Below are positions 1 to 7,807 of a stretch of DNA of 64,000 nucleotides, piece by piece (positions within the stretch are counted from its first letter, which is position 1; every line of letters starts with the position of its first letter). The stretch is from Bacteroidetes bacterium GWF2_38_335 (GTDB taxonomy: Bacteria; Bacteroidota; Bacteroidia; Bacteroidales; GWF2-38-335), in contig MEOH01000010.1 of NCBI GenBank assembly GCA_001769535.1, forward strand, positions 440,414 to 504,413. The letters run 5' to 3'. The notes under the pieces are model-generated. The model was not told where the DNA came from. It did not search any database and worked only from the letters and a program-made list of their open reading frames with translations. The translations under genes and the position numbers were made by a program.

Positions 1-1
1 T

Positions 2-790
2 TTATTGGATATTGAAGCGGCCGTAAATCTTATTGCAGAATTTTCTGAACCTGCTTTTGCGGTTCTCAAACATAACAATGCCTGTGGAATTTCGAGTAAA
101 CCTGATTTGCATACAGCATGGAATGAGGCTTTGGCTGCCGATCCGGTTTCAGCATTTGGAGGAATACTGATTACAAACAGAAATATATACAAAGAGGTTG
201 CTGAGGAATTAAATAAATTGTTTTGTGAGGAGGTAATTGCGCCATCATACGATACCGATGCCCTTGAAGTATTGAAACAAAAGAAAAACAGGATTATTCT
301 TGTACAGAAAAAATTTGATTTCCCGGGGAAACAATTCCGCTCATTATTGAATGGAGTATTGGTTCAGGACCGGGATTTGAAATCAGAAACAAAGGCCGAT
401 CTTAAAACAGTTACCAAAACTGCTCCGTCCGAAAAAGAAACCGAAGATCTGTTATTTGCTGCCAAAATTTGCAAACACACTAAGTCAAATACCATTGTTC
501 TGGTAAAAAATACTCAGTTACTTGCCAGTGGTGTCGGCCAAACTTCAAGGGTTGATGCGCTGAAACAGGCCATCGAAAAGGCACATAGTTTCGGATTCGA
601 CCTCAAAGGAGCTGTAATGGCCTCTGATGCTTTTTTTCCTTTCCCCGATTGTGTCGAGATCGCTCATAATGCAGGAATAACAGCTGTTATTCAGCCCGGA
701 GGATCAGTAAAAGATCAGGATTCCATTGATTTTTGTGACAAAAAGGGAATGAGCATGGTATTTACAGGTTTTCGTCATTTTAAACATTAA
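2..790 (+). CDS. purH: Bifunctional purine biosynthesis protein PurH, C-terminal part (truncated by the window edge)
   Basis: This is the AICAR transformylase half of PurH, which formylates AICAR and, in the full enzyme, closes the ring to IMP. Only about 262 residues are present, roughly half of the usual 500 or so; the N-terminal IMP cyclohydrolase half lies upstream of the window. Seen in the sequence: KHNNACG (the catalytic Lys-His pair of the transformylase), DPVSAFGGI, SGVGQTSRVDA, the ASDAFFPFPD stretch and the terminal PGGSVKDQD...FTGFRHFKH block typical of the PurH C-terminus. The frame is open to the left edge, so the TTG at position 5 is not a real start. mreB follows on the same strand after 87 bases. 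Family assignment is firm. Confidence 0.95.
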   Translation, partial: LLDIEAAVNLIAEFSEPAFAVLKHNNACGISSKPDLHTAWNEALAADPVSAFGGILITNRNIYKEVAEELNKLFCEEVIAPSYDTDALEVLKQKKNRIILVQKKFDFPGKQFRSLLNGVLVQDRDLKSETKADLKTVTKTAPSEKETEDLLFAAKICKHTKSNTIVLVKNTQLLASGVGQTSRVDALKQAIEKAHSFGFDLKGAVMASDAFFPFPDCVEIAHNAGITAVIQPGGSVKDQDSIDFCDKKGMSMVFTGFRHFKH

Positions 791-829
791 TAATTTTTTT
801 TCAACAGTCAATAATATATCTAAAGTAAT

Positions 830-848
830 GCGCTATATTTGTTAGCGC
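830..848 (+). promoter_or_regulatory. Inverted repeat overlapping a TAnnTTTG -7 box upstream of mreB
   Basis: Bases 834-841 read TATATTTG, an exact match to the Bacteroidota -7 consensus TAnnTTTG, 36 bases before the mreB ATG. The box sits inside a perfect 6-bp inverted repeat (GCGCTA at 830-835, TAGCGC at 843-848, 7-base loop). No TTTG/TTG -33 element is seen at the usual spacing, so this may be a promoter with an overlapping operator, or only a weak promoter. There is no T-run after the repeat, so it does not look like a purH terminator. Confidence 0.4.
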
Positions 849-877
849 TTTGGAAACAATAAATTAAACTTGAACGA

Positions 878-1900
878 ATGGGATTATTTTCTTTTTTAAC
901 GCAGGAAATAGCGATAGATTTAGGAACAGCAAACACAATAATAATTCACAACGATAAAATAGTCGTTGACGAACCTTCGATTGTTGCAATTGATAAAAAT
1001 ACCAATAAACTTATTGCCATTGGCGAAAAAGCCAGGCAGATGCATGGAAAAACACACGAAAACATAAAAACCATCAGACCTTTAAGAGATGGTGTTATCG
1101 CCGACTTCGATGCTGCCGAAAAAATGGTCAGGGGAATGATAAAAATGATTAATCCGAAAGGCCGATTGTTTACCCCGTCTTTAAGAATTGTTATCTGTAT
1201 TCCCTCTGGAAGTACTGAGGTTGAAATCCGTGCTGTACGCGACTCTTCTGAACACGCCGGAGCCAGGGATGTTTATATGATTTATGAACCAATGGCTGCT
1301 GCACTGGGTATAGGTATTGATGTTGAAGCTCCCGAAGGAAGCATGATTGTTGATATTGGTGGTGGTACCACTGAAATTGCTGTTATTGCTCTTGGCGGAA
1401 TTGTATGTAATAAATCCATCCGTATAGCCGGTGATGATTTTACCAATGACATACAGGAATATATGAGGCATCAGCACAATGTCAGAATTGGCGAAAGAAC
1501 TGCTGAAGATATTAAAATAAATGTGGGATCTGCCTTGCCCGACCTTGATGATCCACCAGCTGATTATATGGTTCGTGGGCCACACCAGATGACTGCCCTG
1601 CCTATTGAAATTCCGGTTAGTTATCAGGAAATAGCTCATTGCCTTGACAGATCAATTACCAAAATCGAAGCCGCTGTGCTGGATACGTTGGAACAAACTC
1701 CTCCCGAACTCTATGCGGATATTTTCAATAAAGGAATTTATCTTGCCGGTGGTGGCGCATTGCTCCGTGGTCTGGATAAACGTTTATCCGAAAAGCACAA
1801 CATTCCGGTTCAGGTAGCTGAAGATCCTTTGCACGCTGTGGCTCGCGGAACAGGTATTGCTCTCAAAAATGTTGGTAAATTCCAGTTTTTAATGAGATAA
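878..1900 (+). CDS. mreB: Rod shape-determining actin-like protein MreB
   Basis: MreB forms membrane-bound filaments that orient the lateral-wall elongation machinery. The 340-residue length is normal. The actin-fold nucleotide-binding motifs are visible: phosphate-1 IDLGTANT (about residues 13-20), phosphate-2 IVDIGGGTTE (157-166) and the adenosine motif LAGGGALLRG (about 289-298). The start ATG is preceded by a -7 box 36 bases upstream and no Shine-Dalgarno sequence. It heads a compact cluster mreB-mreC-mreD-mrdA-rodA in which later genes overlap, so the whole set is probably co-transcribed and supplies the elongasome. Confidence 0.97.
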   Translation: MGLFSFLTQEIAIDLGTANTIIIHNDKIVVDEPSIVAIDKNTNKLIAIGEKARQMHGKTHENIKTIRPLRDGVIADFDAAEKMVRGMIKMINPKGRLFTPSLRIVICIPSGSTEVEIRAVRDSSEHAGARDVYMIYEPMAAALGIGIDVEAPEGSMIVDIGGGTTEIAVIALGGIVCNKSIRIAGDDFTNDIQEYMRHQHNVRIGERTAEDIKINVGSALPDLDDPPADYMVRGPHQMTALPIEIPVSYQEIAHCLDRSITKIEAAVLDTLEQTPPELYADIFNKGIYLAGGGALLRGLDKRLSEKHNIPVQVAEDPLHAVARGTGIALKNVGKFQFLMR

Positions 1901-1925
1901 AACACTTTGACAATTGAAATTATAA

Positions 1926-2756
1926 GTGAAAAGTTTAGTCAGGTTTATAATAAGGTACCATTTTGTATTTCTTTTTTTAATACTTGAGATAGCAGCTTTC
2001 TCACTTGTGGTAACATATAACAAAGATCAAAGGGAAAGTTTTGCAAACTCATCCAGCTACGTTTCCGGTGTTATTTACGATGCATATTCATCTATTACCG
2101 AATATTTTTCTCTTAAGGAAGAAAATCGCGAATTGGCACGAGAAAATGCCTTGCTGCACAATGCTATGAAAGATTCCTATTATTTTAATGAAGAATTCTT
2201 CAAAAAAGTGAATGATTCGGTTTATCTGCAACAATATGAATATATGAATGTCAGGGTAATCAATAACTCTGTGAATAAAAAGTACAATTATATTACAATT
2301 AATAAAGGACGGCTTCATGGTGTTTATCCGGATATGGCACTGGTTTCTCCTGCAGGCATTGCCGGTATTATCGTGAATTCCTCCGACCATTTTGCAACTG
2401 CCATTTCGGTATTAAATTCAAATTTTAAAGTAAGCGCACTTCATAAAAAAACAAATTATTTTGGATCACTTGTTTGGGAAGCTACAGGAAGCAATACTGC
2501 TACCCTTTACGAGATTCCCTCTCATGTTAAGCTGGAAGTCGGTGATACCATTGTTACCAGTGGTTTCTCATCGATTTTTCCACAGGGTACCATGATCGGA
2601 GTGATATCCTCTTTTGAGAAAAAAATGAGTGAAAGTTTTTTCATTGTTGAGGTGAAACTGGCAACTAATTTCAGCAACCTGTCGCAAATGTATGTGGTTA
2701 AAAATCTTATGAAAAAGGAACAGGTCGAACTTGAAAAACTGACTGAGCATGATTAA
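1926..2756 (+). CDS. mreC: Rod shape-determining protein MreC
   Basis: MreC is the bitopic scaffold linking MreB filaments to PBP2 in the periplasm. The 276-residue product has one N-terminal membrane helix (about residues 9-31), a short coiled coil (about 60-82, LKEENRELARENALL) and the beta-rich MreC domain after it. The start is GTG at 1926, 25 bases after mreB; no better in-frame ATG precedes the membrane helix. Its 3' end overlaps mreD by 8 bases, consistent with translational coupling. Identity rests on architecture and position in the operon; the core domain also reads as MreC (for example VNKKYNYITINKG). Confidence 0.93.
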   Translation: MKSLVRFIIRYHFVFLFLILEIAAFSLVVTYNKDQRESFANSSSYVSGVIYDAYSSITEYFSLKEENRELARENALLHNAMKDSYYFNEEFFKKVNDSVYLQQYEYMNVRVINNSVNKKYNYITINKGRLHGVYPDMALVSPAGIAGIIVNSSDHFATAISVLNSNFKVSALHKKTNYFGSLVWEATGSNTATLYEIPSHVKLEVGDTIVTSGFSSIFPQGTMIGVISSFEKKMSESFFIVEVKLATNFSNLSQMYVVKNLMKKEQVELEKLTEHD

Positions 2757-3255
2757 GGAATTTTTAAAATATACAGGAATTTTTATTTTTCTTGTCCTGC
2801 TCCAGGTGCTGGTTCTCAACAGAATTCAGTTTAGCGGTTATGTCAATCCATACTTTTATGTTCTGCTGATTTTAATATTACCTTTCGAAATACCGCTTTG
2901 GTCACTTCTTTTTATTGGTTTTTTTCTGGGATTTTCCATTGATGCGTTTTCAAATACTTTGGGAATGCACACTTCAGCAACTGTTTTTATGGCTTTTATG
3001 AGACCTGTGGTTCTTGCTTTGATTGCCCCGCGCGACGGGTATGAAATTGGTACCATGCCAAGAGTACATTATTTTGGTTTCTCATGGTATATGCGGTACG
3101 CTGCAAGTCTGATTTTATTGCATCATTTTTTCTATTTTTATGTTGAAGCATTTACTTTCAGCGGTTTCTTTGAAACTTTTGTCAGAGTGATTTTCAGCTT
3201 TGCTTTTACCCTTCTTCTGGTTTTGATAGGTCAACTTTTTGTATATAAAAAATAA
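2749..3255 (+). CDS. mreD: Rod shape-determining protein MreD-like membrane protein
   Basis: A 168-residue, strongly hydrophobic protein with about five predicted membrane helices, matching MreD in size, topology and position between mreC and mrdA. MreD is thought to assist the MreC-PBP2-RodA complex; it has no catalytic motif to check. It overlaps mreC by 8 bases at its start, and its stop codon shares one base with the next start (TAATG). Sequence conservation in MreD is low, so operon position is the main support. Confidence 0.88.
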   Translation: MIKEFLKYTGIFIFLVLLQVLVLNRIQFSGYVNPYFYVLLILILPFEIPLWSLLFIGFFLGFSIDAFSNTLGMHTSATVFMAFMRPVVLALIAPRDGYEIGTMPRVHYFGFSWYMRYAASLILLHHFFYFYVEAFTFSGFFETFVRVIFSFAFTLLLVLIGQLFVYKK

Positions 3256-5105
3256 TGGATTCATTTGCGCAAAGGAAATATATTATCGGTGCATTGATAT
3301 TGTTGATGCTCCTAACCTTTGTTATTCGCCTTTTTTATCTGCAGATTATTAATGAAGAGTATAAAATATCTGCCGAAAACAACTCCCGAAGATACGTTGT
3401 TCAGTATCCATCAAGAGGTCTTGTTTATGATCGAAATGGAAAACTGCTTGTGGAAAATCAAGCTGCTTATGATATAATGGTTATTCCCCGACAAATAAAG
3501 GATCTCGATACTTTTGCCCTTTGTCAATTAATGGATGTGGACATTGAATATGCACGGAAATTTTTCAGGAGGGAAAAGAACAGTTATAAACCGGTTGTGT
3601 TTATTCCTCAGCTTTCGCTTGAAAAATTTGCTGCTATTCAGGACCATCTTTTTAAATTCCCTGATTTTTACCCTCAAACCCGTTCGCTTCGAAAATATCC
3701 TTTTCCAAATGCAGCCCATGTGCTTGGTTATATTGGTGAAGTTGATTCATCAATAATATCTAAGAATCCATATTATAAAATGGGTGATTATATTGGTATA
3801 AGTGGAATTGAAAAATCATATGAGGATGAGCTCAGGGGCAGAAAGGGAGTTAAAATATTTCTGGTGGATGTGCATAACCGCATAAAGGAAAATTTTGAAA
3901 ACGGGAAATATGATACTGCAGCTATTGTAGGAAATGACATTACCACAACTTTGGATATTGAACTTCAGAAATATGGTGAATTGCTGATGGCTAATAAACG
4001 GGGAGGGATTGTTGCTATTGAACCCTCAACAGGTGAGATACTTGCTTTGGTATCAAGTCCGTCTTATGATCCAAATCTCCTGGTTGGTCGGGCACGATCA
4101 AAAAATTATCCGGTTCTTAATGCAGATATAGAAATGAAACCTCTGTTTAACAGGGCTATCATGTCGTCACAAACTCCTCCGGGTTCTACCTTTAAACTGG
4201 TCAATGCTCTTGTTGGATTGCAGGAAGGTGTAATTACAAGGGAATCACGTTTCAGTTGCTCTGCTGGATATATTATTGGCAGTTTTAAAGTCGGGTGCCA
4301 CGCTCATGCATCTCCCCTTGATCTTGAAAATTCAATTGGTAATTCATGCAATGCATACTATTGTAATGTTTTCAGAAAAATAGTGGATAACCGTAAATAT
4401 AAATCTGTCAGAAAAGGTTATGAGGTGTGGCGAAGACATGTTAATTCTTTCGGATTGGGAACGGTAATTGATACCGATTTGCCAATGAGTAAAAGTTACA
4501 GTGGTACCATAGGAAACCCTGACCGGTGGGATAAAATCCACGGAAAAGGCAAGTGGAAATCGCTTTCTATAATCTCCTTGGCAATTGGACAAGGTGAGGT
4601 TGGTGCTTCTCCTTTTCAGCTTGCTAATTTAGTATCGGCAATTGCCAACAGAGGGTATTTTTACATTCCGCATATTGTTAAAAAAATTGCCGGAAACAGA
4701 AAAGTTGATAAAAAATATCTGAAAAAGGTATTTACTACAGTTGAATCACGGCATTTTGAACCTGTGATAAATGGCATGGAACTGGCAGTTTATGGTCCCG
4801 GTGGTACAGCTCACATTGCTCAGATTGAAGGCATCAGGGTTTGCGGAAAAACAGGGACAGCTCAAAATCCGCATGGCGAAAACCATTCTCTTTTTGTGGC
4901 TTTTGCTCCTAAGGAAAATCCGAAAATTGCTATTGCTGTTCTAGTTGAAAACGGCGGTTACGGCGGTACATGGGCGGCTCCAATCGCAAGTCTGATGATG
5001 GAAAAATATTTGAAAGATTCAATTTCCGGTCCCTTGAGAAAAGACCTTGAAAAAAGAATGATCGAAGGTGATTTGATACACAAAAATAATGAGGCGCAAC
5101 ATTAA
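3255..5105 (+). CDS. mrdA: Penicillin-binding protein 2 (elongation-specific transpeptidase)
   Basis: PBP2 cross-links new peptidoglycan during lateral growth, working with RodA. The 616-residue protein has an N-terminal membrane helix (about residues 9-28), a PBP dimerisation region (about 50-200, SRGLVYDRNG) and a C-terminal transpeptidase domain. All three active-site motifs are present: STFK with the acyl-serine at 311, SCN at 364-366 and KTGT at 522-525. The start overlaps the mreD stop by one base and the 3' end overlaps rodA by 17 bases. Everything looks intact. Confidence 0.96.
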   Translation: MDSFAQRKYIIGALILLMLLTFVIRLFYLQIINEEYKISAENNSRRYVVQYPSRGLVYDRNGKLLVENQAAYDIMVIPRQIKDLDTFALCQLMDVDIEYARKFFRREKNSYKPVVFIPQLSLEKFAAIQDHLFKFPDFYPQTRSLRKYPFPNAAHVLGYIGEVDSSIISKNPYYKMGDYIGISGIEKSYEDELRGRKGVKIFLVDVHNRIKENFENGKYDTAAIVGNDITTTLDIELQKYGELLMANKRGGIVAIEPSTGEILALVSSPSYDPNLLVGRARSKNYPVLNADIEMKPLFNRAIMSSQTPPGSTFKLVNALVGLQEGVITRESRFSCSAGYIIGSFKVGCHAHASPLDLENSIGNSCNAYYCNVFRKIVDNRKYKSVRKGYEVWRRHVNSFGLGTVIDTDLPMSKSYSGTIGNPDRWDKIHGKGKWKSLSIISLAIGQGEVGASPFQLANLVSAIANRGYFYIPHIVKKIAGNRKVDKKYLKKVFTTVESRHFEPVINGMELAVYGPGGTAHIAQIEGIRVCGKTGTAQNPHGENHSLFVAFAPKENPKIAIAVLVENGGYGGTWAAPIASLMMEKYLKDSISGPLRKDLEKRMIEGDLIHKNNEAQH

Positions 5106-6510
5106 TGTAATTACCAGTGTTGACTGGTTAACGATTTTCCTTTATTTGCTCCTGGTGCTTCTGGGGTGGATCAATATTTATTCTGCTGTTTATGATGATG
5201 AGCATAAAAGTATTTTTGATTTTACCCAACGCTACGGAAAGCAGATTATTTTTATTGCTGCTGCAGTTTTTATTGCCGTTTGCCTGCTTATAATTGAAAG
5301 TAATTTTTATTCTTTGTTTGCATACGGTATCTACGCCTTGATGATTTTGCTTCTTATCTCGGTCTTGTTTCTTGGAAAAGAAGTAAATGGTTCCAGATCA
5401 TGGTTTGAAATGGGTGAAGTGCGGCTGCAACCGGCCGAATTTGCAAAGTTTGCAACATGCCTGGCACTTGCGCGATTGCTGAGCGACCATAATTTCAGGT
5501 TTCGTGACAGAAAATTTGTTGCCAGAATTATTCTGATAATTATGCTGCCAGTCGGACTGATACTCCTGCAGCGCGATGCCGGTTCGGCATTGGTGTATTA
5601 TTTGTTTATAATTGTTTTATATCGTGAAGGAATGCCTGCTTTGATTTTTTTCCTTGGTCTTGCAATTCCTGTTCTATTCGTTGTGACTTTGCTCTTTGAT
5701 AAAATTTATCTTTTTGTTTTCCTGCTTTCTTTATTTTATATTTTTTTCTATGCCATGTACCTGAATCTGAAACACCTTGGGATTTCATTGGCTATTTTTA
5801 CAGGATCAGTATTGCTGGCAATTTCCTATTTCTTTATTAATAATCAGGAAACAGATTGGTCCTATGTTTTGCTGGTTTCTTTTGGTTTGTCAAGTCTTGT
5901 TTATTTTTTCCTTGAATTCAGGTATAAACTCAGAAATGCCTTTATTATTAATATGATTGTCCTTTGTTCAATTGGATTTACTTTTACAGTTGACTATGTA
6001 TATAATAATGTATTGCATAAACATCAGAAAATAAGAATTGATGTGCTTCTCGGACTTGATCAGGATGTTAAGGGAGTTGGCTATAATGTTAACCAGTCAA
6101 TGATCGCAATTGGTTCAGGTGGGCCGTTTGGAAAGGGTTTTTTACATGGCACTCAAACAAAACTGAATTATGTGCCCGAACAGGATACCGATTTTATTTT
6201 CTGCACTGTGGGCGAAGAATGGGGGTTCACAGGATCAGTTTTTGTTTTGCTTTTATTTGCGTTTTTACTTATCAGACTCATTTACCTTGCTGAAAGGCAG
6301 CGGTCTGTTTTTAGCCGTGTGTACGGGTATGGGGTGGTTGCGATTTTGTTTTTTCACCTGGCGATCAACATCGGAATGACAATTGGATTGGCTCCCGTAA
6401 TAGGTATTCCTTTGCCTTTTTTTAGTTATGGCGGCTCTTCTCTTTGGGCTTTTACAATTCTGATTTTTATTTTTTTAAGACTTGATTCGAGCAGAATGCA
6501 ATTACTTTGA
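5089..6510 (+). CDS. rodA: SEDS-family peptidoglycan glycosyltransferase RodA
   Basis: RodA polymerises lipid II into glycan strands as partner of PBP2. The 473-residue polytopic protein carries the SEDS hallmarks: GSRSWFEMG...LQPAEFAK (about residues 100-120), LLQRDAGSALVY (about 158-169), VPEQDTDFIFCTVGEEWG (about 362-379) and the C-terminal GLAPVIGIPLPFFSYGGSS block. It is longer than proteobacterial RodA because of extra hydrophobic sequence around residues 200-300. It overlaps mrdA by 17 bases and ends the mre/mrd run. Confidence 0.95.
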   Translation: MRRNINVITSVDWLTIFLYLLLVLLGWINIYSAVYDDEHKSIFDFTQRYGKQIIFIAAAVFIAVCLLIIESNFYSLFAYGIYALMILLLISVLFLGKEVNGSRSWFEMGEVRLQPAEFAKFATCLALARLLSDHNFRFRDRKFVARIILIIMLPVGLILLQRDAGSALVYYLFIIVLYREGMPALIFFLGLAIPVLFVVTLLFDKIYLFVFLLSLFYIFFYAMYLNLKHLGISLAIFTGSVLLAISYFFINNQETDWSYVLLVSFGLSSLVYFFLEFRYKLRNAFIINMIVLCSIGFTFTVDYVYNNVLHKHQKIRIDVLLGLDQDVKGVGYNVNQSMIAIGSGGPFGKGFLHGTQTKLNYVPEQDTDFIFCTVGEEWGFTGSVFVLLLFAFLLIRLIYLAERQRSVFSRVYGYGVVAILFFHLAINIGMTIGLAPVIGIPLPFFSYGGSSLWAFTILIFIFLRLDSSRMQLL

Positions 6511-6549
6511 TTAACTTTATATTTTGTTAGTTGACTTATTGAATATACT

Positions 6550-7734
6550 ATGAATACAATACTTTTTGACGACTCCAGATGGGAAAGTTTACTTCCCTTA
6601 ACCTTTACAAAACCTGTTTCATATCTGCGTACAGGTATTCTGACTTTCAAAGAAAGATGGGAAAAATCACTGAAACACAAAGTTTCATGCCTGTCAAAAG
6701 ACTATCTGGCTGAAAAATTTCCTGTATGTGCCGAGGATGTTAACCTGCTCATCAATTCAGGTGTATTTCCGGAATCAGGTTTGATTAAGGAAATTAAACA
6801 ATTAAAGATAAATGAAGTATTGGTTTCAGATAATGTTATTTTGGCTGCTGTACTCGAGAAAAGGGATATCTTAAAACTTTCCCGTTCCAATCTCGATGGA
6901 CTGTCAATTAAAAATACCAGTCCTGTATTGCAAATAAGAAACACATGGGATCTTTTTAAAATTAATGGTGACGCAATAAAATTTGATTATAAATTGCTGA
7001 CCAGAGCCAGGAAATCTGAAAAAATTTCAAAAACAAACAGGTTGGTCAATGCAAAGAATATTTTTATTGAAAAAGGAGCAAAAGTTGAGTTTGCTGTGAT
7101 CAATGCTGAAGCCGGACCAGTATATATTGGAAAAGAGGCAGAGATTATGGAGGGTTCATTGATCAGGGGACCGTTTGCCCTTTGTGAGCATGCAGTTGTG
7201 AAAATGGGAGCCAAAATATATGGCCCAACCACAATTGGTCCGCATTCTAAAGTAGGTGGTGAAATAAATAATTCTGTTATTTCAGCATATTCGAATAAAG
7301 CACATGATGGATTTCTTGGTAATTCAGTACTTGGCGAATGGTGTAATCTGGGAGCAGATACAAATAACTCAAACCTGAAAAACAATTATGCCGAGGTAAA
7401 ACTCTGGAGCTATGAAAGCGAGAGGTTTGAAAAAACCGGATTGCAGTTTTGTGGCCTCATTATGGGCGATCATTCTAAATGCGGTATCAATACAATGTTC
7501 AACACAGGAACAGTTGTGGGAATTTGCTCAAATTTATTCGGTGATGGCTTTATGCGAAATTTTATCCCTTCATTTTCCTGGGGTGGCGCATCTGGATTTA
7601 CAGTATTCACCCTGCCGAAAGTATTTGAAGTTGCAAGTATTGTGATGGCGCGCAGAGAAATAAACCTTGATGAAGCGGATAAAAAAATTATTGCTCAGGT
7701 TTTTGATGCAACTAAAAAGTACCGGCAATTTTAA
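6550..7734 (+). CDS. GlmU-like sugar nucleotidyltransferase (Bacteroidota-type UDP-GlcNAc diphosphorylase family)
   Basis: A 394-residue protein of the GlmU-like family common in Bacteroidota, thought to make nucleotide-activated amino sugars for the cell wall. The N-terminus (MNTILFDDSRWESLLPLTFT) is typical of this family, not of classical GlmU, which begins with an LAAGxGTRM-type loop. The middle and C-terminal parts (about residues 165-340) form hexapeptide repeats of a left-handed beta helix (for example IGKEAEIMEGSLIRGPF, GPTTIGPHSKVGGE). It follows rodA by 39 bases and may belong to the same transcript, fitting a peptidoglycan-precursor role. The exact substrate is inferred from the family. 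Confidence 0.85.
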   Translation: MNTILFDDSRWESLLPLTFTKPVSYLRTGILTFKERWEKSLKHKVSCLSKDYLAEKFPVCAEDVNLLINSGVFPESGLIKEIKQLKINEVLVSDNVILAAVLEKRDILKLSRSNLDGLSIKNTSPVLQIRNTWDLFKINGDAIKFDYKLLTRARKSEKISKTNRLVNAKNIFIEKGAKVEFAVINAEAGPVYIGKEAEIMEGSLIRGPFALCEHAVVKMGAKIYGPTTIGPHSKVGGEINNSVISAYSNKAHDGFLGNSVLGEWCNLGADTNNSNLKNNYAEVKLWSYESERFEKTGLQFCGLIMGDHSKCGINTMFNTGTVVGICSNLFGDGFMRNFIPSFSWGGASGFTVFTLPKVFEVASIVMARREINLDEADKKIIAQVFDATKKYRQF

Positions 7735-7807
7735 AATGCCCGAAGAATCTTGGCACAGCTATTGCCTATTTATTATCCCAAAAAAAAATTAATCAATAAC
7801 TGACAAA

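Noticed and set aside
1181-1639. Antisense open frame inside mreB
   Set aside because: A shadow of the highly conserved mreB coding sequence, with no promoter or recognisable product.
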